NCBI GenBank assembly: GCA_002304945.1
Contig: DBPQ01000141.1
Location: forward strand, 1-6,537
Reading direction: 5' to 3'
Length of the DNA stretch: 6,537 nucleotides
From: Actinomycetales bacterium UBA1416
GTDB lineage: Bacteria > Actinomycetota > Actinomycetes > Actinomycetales > Actinomycetaceae
Shown: in pieces, positions 5,453 to 6,537 of the stretch
How the letters are laid out: the number at the start of each line of letters is the position of its first letter
How positions within the stretch are numbered: the first letter of the stretch is position 1
Program-made: the position numbers and the translations under genes
Notes under the pieces: generated by a model
Database searches by the model: none
What the model saw: the letters and a program-made list of their open reading frames with translations, nothing else
Told to the model about the DNA's origin: nothing

Positions 5453-6304
5453 TTGCTCGGGGGATGTCCGTTCGTCGCGGCCGGGCGTGGCTGGGGGAAG
5501 CTGGTGGCGCTCGCGGCTGTTGCGGGTCTCGTGCTGCAGCTCTCATGGGCTTCCGGGTACGTGCCCGCCCGGACGCTGGCCGCTGGACCGGTGGGAACCT
5601 CGCTGTTCACGTTGAACGCGCGGTGTGATTCGAGTGGCCGCGAGGACCTGGTGATGGTGTTGGGGGAGCAGCAGCCCGGCGTCGTCGTGATCGTGGGCGC
5701 CCCGGAGAGGCTGCGGGAGCACCTGGACGAGTCCGGGGTGCTGGACGGGCACCCGTACCGGGCGTTCTTCCCGATGGGCCACCTGCCCTCGTGCGGCACG
5801 GCGGTGTACGCGCGCGTGCCGGTGGAGGAGGTGGGGGACTCCCCGGTGCCGGCGGTGCGGCTGGAGGTGGAGTTCGGCCCGGTGGTGCTGGTGCCGGCGG
5901 ACGTGCCCGGCCCGCAGGACGGGGTGGCCGCGAGGGAGCAGGAGATCGCCGCGCTCGGGGAGACCGCTGCGGGGCAGGTGGCCGCGGGGTGGCCGGTGGT
6001 CGTGGCCGGGGACTTCAACGCCGTGCGGGAGCACCTGCCGTTCCGTCGGCTGGTGGACGGTGGGGTGGACGGCGGAGGGCTGGCAGGTGGTGAGTCGGCG
6101 GGCGCAGGGCTGGTGAACGCGGCGGAAGCAGCCGGGGGTGGGTGGATGCCCACCTACCGGGCCGACCGTCCGCCCTGGCCGCCGGTGCTCGAGATCGACC
6201 ACGTGCTCGTCAGTGGTGGGGTTGAGGTCGGCTCGATCGAGACCGTGCGCGTGGGTGGGCACGCCCACCTCGCACTCCTTGCGTGGGTGCGGGTGGGGCA
6301 GTGA
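5453..6304 (+). CDS. Exported or membrane-anchored EEP-fold (endonuclease/exonuclease/phosphatase family) protein, possibly inactive
   Basis: 283 residues from TTG 5453. A short basic start (R12, K16) and one hydrophobic segment (about 17-37) look like a signal peptide or anchor. The rest follows the EEP fold: LFTLNARC (N55), GTAVYARVPV (115-124), VVVAGDFNAVREHLPFRRL (182-200, with D187 and N189), EIDHVLVSGGV (247-257) and a final GGHAHLALLAWV. By eye, three positions usually conserved are changed: the metal-binding Glu is G82 (PGVVVIVG), the central His is D150 (VPADVPGP), and the Asp of the terminal Asp-His pair is A271. It may therefore not be a working hydrolase. The start is uncertain: TTG 5453 has a weak RBS, while GTG 5504 has GGGGGA upstream but would remove the basic residues. 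An in-frame stop at 5420 limits the 5' end. Composition is much GC-richer than the polysaccharide genes. Its role in the locus is unknown and it may simply be a neighbour. Confidence 0.8.
   Translation: MLGGCPFVAAGRGWGKLVALAAVAGLVLQLSWASGYVPARTLAAGPVGTSLFTLNARCDSSGREDLVMVLGEQQPGVVVIVGAPERLREHLDESGVLDGHPYRAFFPMGHLPSCGTAVYARVPVEEVGDSPVPAVRLEVEFGPVVLVPADVPGPQDGVAAREQEIAALGETAAGQVAAGWPVVVAGDFNAVREHLPFRRLVDGGVDGGGLAGGESAGAGLVNAAEAAGGGWMPTYRADRPPWPPVLEIDHVLVSGGVEVGSIETVRVGGHAHLALLAWVRVGQ
6241..6264 (+). repeat. 24-bp direct repeat, copy 1 (inside the EEP gene)
   Basis: Identical over 24 bases to 6358-6381, 117 bases downstream. This copy codes for TVRVGGHA near the C-terminus of the EEP protein. 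With the next bases it can fold as GTGGGTG/CGCCCAC (6251-6257 with 6262-6268). Confidence 0.7.
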
Positions 6305-6357
6305 CGTGCTGACGGGACGCCGGGCGGCGACGGTCACACTGCGTGGTGGACGGGGTC

Positions 6358-6381
6358 GACCGTGCGCGTGGGTGGGCACGC
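6358..6381 (+). repeat. 24-bp direct repeat, copy 2 (downstream of the EEP gene)
   Basis: Second exact copy, 53 bases after the EEP stop and in the same frame offset as copy 1 (117 bases is 39 codons), but followed by a stop. Flanking bases do not match copy 1, so this is not a longer duplication of the gene end. Confidence 0.7.
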
Positions 6382-6384
6382 GTA
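6363..6384 (+). terminator. Hairpin after the EEP gene, possible T-tract-less terminator
   Basis: TGCGCGTG (6363-6370) pairs with CACGCGTA (6377-6384) around GGTGGG: eight pairs including one G-T. It lies 58 bases after the EEP stop. No T-run follows. Terminators without a T-run are reported in actinobacteria, but an operator or repeat element is equally possible. Confidence 0.35.
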
Positions 6385-6429
6385 GCCTGACGCGTGATGC
6401 ACATGCGCTGGTGGAGTCAGCGAAACCGG

Positions 6430-6459
6430 TGGACGGGGGGCTTTAGCTTTGAGTATAGT
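6430..6459 (+). promoter_or_regulatory. Candidate housekeeping promoter for the gene at 6492
   Basis: TGGACG (6430-6435) and TATAGT (6454-6459) with an 18-base spacer; TATAGT is one base from the TATAAT consensus and stands out in GC-rich surroundings. Transcription would begin near 6466, leaving a leader of about 26 bases before ATG 6492. Confidence 0.5.
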
Positions 6460-6491
6460 AGCCAGACGGATCGTCGCGAAGGGGGCCTTCT

Positions 6492-6537
6492 ATGACGTGG
6501 AGTGTGGGATCGCGGCTGACGGGTCATCGCCTGCCGC
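6492..6537 (+). CDS. Start of an unidentified rightward gene, cut by window end
   Basis: ATG 6492 opens a frame beginning MTWSVGSRLTGHRLP that stays open to the window end, with mostly G or C at third codon positions. A strong GAAGGGGG (6478-6485) lies 6 bases upstream and a good promoter candidate 32 bases upstream. Its ATG overlaps the TGA of a 32-codon upstream reading frame (ATGA). Fifteen residues are too few to name a product. Confidence 0.5.
   Translation, partial: MTWSVGSRLTGHRLP

Noticed and set aside
5464..5628. ATG 5464 as an alternative start for the EEP gene
   Set aside because: It is in another frame that stops at 5628 and would need a frameshift; TTG 5453 already leads in frame into the full domain.
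6050..6140. G-rich run that might form a quadruplex
   Set aside because: Mostly runs of two or three G inside a GC-rich coding region; Gly codons explain it.
5359..6153. 264-codon minus-strand frame rich in Ser, Thr and Pro opposite the EEP gene
   Set aside because: Low-complexity composition typical of antisense reading of GC-rich DNA; the plus strand shows GDFN and IDH motifs.
5543..6379. 278-codon minus-strand His/Pro/Arg-rich frame, including repeated PTHAHG
   Set aside because: Antisense shadow; the repeated peptide simply reflects the 24-bp DNA repeat.

Overview
The window looks like part of a surface-polysaccharide (exopolysaccharide or cell-wall glycan) locus from a high-GC Gram-positive actinobacterium. 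The clues are the GC-rich DNA, the frequent GTG and TTG starts, the TANNNT-type -10 boxes and the secreted or anchored endonuclease/exonuclease/phosphatase-type protein at the right edge. Sampled lines of the polysaccharide genes run at about 62-65% GC. The gene at 5453-6304 is far richer, with one sampled 60-base line near 80%, so the polysaccharide genes may be an acquired or fast-exchanging block.

Left part (1-2320): a DegT/DnrJ/EryC1-family sugar aminotransferase, cut by the window edge, is read leftward. Divergent from it across about 220 bases is a coupled rightward pair: a small PglC-type phosphoglycosyl transferase and a NeuD/PglD/EpsM-type sugar acetyltransferase. These three match the PglE/PglD/PglC or EpsN/EpsM/EpsL set. 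That set aminates a UDP-4-keto-6-deoxysugar, N-acetylates it and loads the sugar phosphate onto undecaprenyl phosphate, giving a bacillosamine-like first sugar. The 4,6-dehydratase needed upstream is not in the window.

Middle part (2350-5290): three leftward genes joined by 4-base stop/start overlaps. In transcription order they are (a) a second PglD-like left-handed beta-helix acyltransferase fused to a C-terminal acyl/peptidyl carrier domain, (b) a compact ANL-superfamily adenylating enzyme and (c) a FabG-like short-chain dehydrogenase/reductase. This is the most interesting part of the window. I infer that the ligase activates an acid and loads it on the carrier domain, the reductase may modify the carrier-bound acyl group, and the fused acyltransferase passes it directly to an amino sugar. 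The acyl group and the sugar are unknown.

Right part (5291-6537): a 162-base divergent intergenic region, then an exported EEP-fold protein that appears to lack several catalytic residues. It is followed by a 24-bp direct repeat whose second copy forms a hairpin, a good promoter candidate, and the first codons of another rightward gene that leaves the window. No tRNA, rRNA, CRISPR array or insertion sequence was seen.
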